This document shows positions 5,991 to 7,196 of a DNA stretch of 7,196 nucleotides, piece after piece (position 1 is the first letter of the stretch; the number at the start of each line of letters is the position of its first letter). The stretch comes from Thermoflexales bacterium. GTDB taxonomy: Bacteria > Chloroflexota > Anaerolineae > B4-G1. Position numbers and translations under genes: made by a program. The stretch spans positions 1 to 7,196 of the forward strand of contig SKQX01000053.1 of assembly GCA_007118795.1 (NCBI GenBank), given 5' to 3'. The notes beneath the pieces were generated by a model. The model was not told the origin of the DNA, made no database searches, and was given only the letters and a program-made list of their open reading frames with translations.

Positions 5991-6851
5991 ATGAACGTGG
6001 TGGAAACGCCGGTCATAGAGTTGCAGGATATCTCCAAGGTCTACCAGATGGGAGAAGTGGAGGTACACGCTCTTCGGGGTGCCTCGCTCCAGGTGGAGAA
6101 GGGAGAGATGTTGACCATCATGGGTCCCTCCGGGTCTGGGAAATCTACGATGATGAACATCATTGGCTGTCTCGACCAACCGACCGGGGGGACCTATCTG
6201 CTGGAGGGTGAGGACGTCAGTCACCTACACGACGACGAGCTGGCCACGATACGCAATCGCAGCATTGGATTTGTGTTCCAGACCTTCAACCTCTTGGCGC
6301 GTACCACGGCCCTCCAGAACGTCACCCTGCCCCTGATCTATGCTGGTCTTGGACGCCGGGAGCGACAGGAGAGAGCGCGGGAAGCCCTGGAAGCGGTTGG
6401 GCTGGAACACCGACTGAATCACCTGCCGACCGAGCTCTCCGGCGGACAGCAGCAGCGCGTGGCGATCGCGCGGGCCCTCGCGAACCACCCGTCCATCATA
6501 TTGGCCGACGAGCCGACCGGTAATCTGGACAGCGAGTCTGGAGCCGACGTGATGGCCGTGTTGCAGGGTCTGAACAGGGAGCGTCACATGACCGTGATCC
6601 TGGTGACCCACGATCCGGTGATCGCGCGGCATACGCAGCGCATCATCCATCTTTACGATGGGCAGATCACCCACAACGAGTCAGTCGAAGAACCTCTGGT
6701 CGCGAGACCGGAAGTTCCCACCTCGGTTGACTCTGCAGGGCCCCAGGAACAGTTGGGGGGCAGCGCGCAGCAGGAGCCCGGCCGGAACGGTGCGTTGAGT
6801 GGGGCGGAGACTCCCGAGAGTCGACTGACACAGAGAGGTGGGACACGGTGA
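5991..6851 (+). CDS. ABC transporter ATP-binding protein, MacB/LolD type
   Basis: A 286-residue nucleotide-binding subunit acting at the inner face of the cytoplasmic membrane. All catalytic elements are visible: Walker A GPSGSGKS (45-52), Q-loop Gln97 in FVFQTFNLL, signature LSGGQQQR (149-156), Walker B IILADEP with Glu174, D-loop NLD (178-180) and switch His207 in VTHDP. The SKVY(20-residue)ALRG opening, FQTFNLL and ADEPTGNLDS wording is typical of the MacB/LolD/FtsE-like branch that pairs with four-TM permeases, not of importers. Beyond about residue 230 the protein carries a tail of roughly 55 residues rich in Pro, Gly, Ser, Glu and Gln. Most LolD-like ATPases end near 230, so this tail is an extension and looks disordered. 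It starts 5 bases after adaptor 2 with a weak AAGG three bases upstream. Its stop overlaps the permease start as GTGA, implying translational coupling. MacB of Escherichia coli fuses ATPase and permease; here they are separate genes. Confidence 0.96.
   Translation: MNVVETPVIELQDISKVYQMGEVEVHALRGASLQVEKGEMLTIMGPSGSGKSTMMNIIGCLDQPTGGTYLLEGEDVSHLHDDELATIRNRSIGFVFQTFNLLARTTALQNVTLPLIYAGLGRRERQERAREALEAVGLEHRLNHLPTELSGGQQQRVAIARALANHPSIILADEPTGNLDSESGADVMAVLQGLNRERHMTVILVTHDPVIARHTQRIIHLYDGQITHNESVEEPLVARPEVPTSVDSAGPQEQLGGSAQQEPGRNGALSGAETPESRLTQRGGTR
6835..6840 (+). promoter_or_regulatory. Ribosome-binding site of the permease gene
   Basis: GAGGTG lies seven bases before the GTG start at 6848, inside the 3' end of the ATPase gene. 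It supports a GTG start that overlaps the ATPase stop by four bases. Confidence 0.7.
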
Positions 6852-7196
6852 GCTTCCTGGAGAGTGTACGCATAGCGCTCCGCGCCCTCACAGCGAACAA
6901 GCTTCGCTCCGCTCTGACCATGCTCGGCATCATCATCGGGGTCGGGGCCGTCATCACCCTGATGTCCGCCGGCGAGGGCGTATCGGTCTACGTCGAAGAG
7001 CAGTTTCGGGACTTCGGGTCCAATCTTCTCTTCGTCCTCCCCGGCAGCACCGAGGAGGTGATGTCCGGCCCCCCAGGGCGAACCCTCGGTGGCGCCACCC
7101 TGACAAACCGGGATGTAGACGCTCTGAGTGATCCGGTGCGCGGCCCCGATGTGGTAGCCGTGTCCCCCCTGGTACAACAGACCACGGTCGTCGGCA
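6848..7196 (+). CDS. ABC transporter permease, MacB/FtsX type, N-terminal part cut by window edge
   Basis: The first 116 residues of the membrane subunit. The opening MSFLESVRIALRALTANKLR followed by SALTMLGIIIGVGAVI is the hallmark N-terminus of MacB-type permeases: an amphipathic stretch on the cytoplasmic face, then TM1 at about 21-41. After it come GEGVSVYVEEQFRDFGSNLLFVLPG and a polar segment, the beginning of the large extracytoplasmic (MacB_PCD) domain that contacts the adaptor. The remaining periplasmic domain and three more helices should lie beyond 7196. No frameshift is seen in this part. The GTG start is read from the GAGGTG site and the GTGA overlap with the ATPase stop. With the upstream ATPase it would form a mechanotransmission-type exporter in which ATP hydrolysis moves the extracytoplasmic domain and not a classical transmembrane channel (family knowledge). 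The substrate cannot be told. Confidence 0.95.
   Translation, partial: MSFLESVRIALRALTANKLRSALTMLGIIIGVGAVITLMSAGEGVSVYVEEQFRDFGSNLLFVLPGSTEEVMSGPPGRTLGGATLTNRDVDALSDPVRGPDVVAVSPLVQQTTVVG

Noticed and set aside
6225..7177. Minus-strand frames opposite the ABC ATPase and permease
   Set aside because: They are antisense to genes with every catalytic motif intact and show no protein family signal.

Overview
This is a GC-rich bacterial window with three blocks. On the minus strand, reading leftward from about position 2490, lie an ftsH gene (membrane AAA+ zinc protease, complete) and, 42 bases beyond its stop, a short-chain dehydrogenase/reductase (SDR) gene cut by the left edge. On the plus strand, reading rightward from about 3056, is a compact transporter operon: two tandem, related periplasmic adaptor (HlyD/MacA-type membrane fusion) genes, a MacB/LolD-type ABC ATPase, and the start of a MacB/FtsX-type permease cut by the right edge. 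Between the divergent blocks lies a non-coding or doubtful stretch of about 565 bases. It holds a 14-bp perfect inverted repeat and a promoter whose -35 and -10 boxes are both perfect consensus.

Taxonomy cannot be fixed from the sequence alone. High GC, tandem adaptors with long alanine/glutamate-rich hairpins, and separately encoded ATPase and permease are, from my recollection of such genomes, most like Chloroflexota (Anaerolineae-type) or another deep-branching environmental lineage. This is an inference. Nothing in the window marks a plasmid, phage or integrated island.

The plus-strand genes are probably one transcription unit. The promoter at 2939-2966 precedes the first adaptor by about 80 bases. 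The gaps are then 20 bases (adaptor 1 to adaptor 2) and 5 bases (adaptor 2 to ATPase), with a 4-base overlap (ATPase to permease). By family knowledge the ATPase dimer powers a four-helix-type permease, and the adaptors couple it to substrate or to a partner across the envelope. Export of a hydrophobic or peptide-like compound is the general role; the substrate cannot be told. The two adaptors differ at the tip of their coiled-coil hairpin: only the second carries an insertion with the protein's only two cysteines.

The ordinary part of the window is ftsH, the SDR and the transporter core. The parts worth a second look are the divergent intergenic region (inverted repeat, consensus promoter, an ORF touching the ftsH start), the paired adaptors with their internal fourfold repeat and cysteine tip, and the HEGGH variant of the FtsH zinc site. 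I found no tRNA, rRNA, CRISPR array, recognisable insertion-sequence transposase or clear intrinsic terminator.
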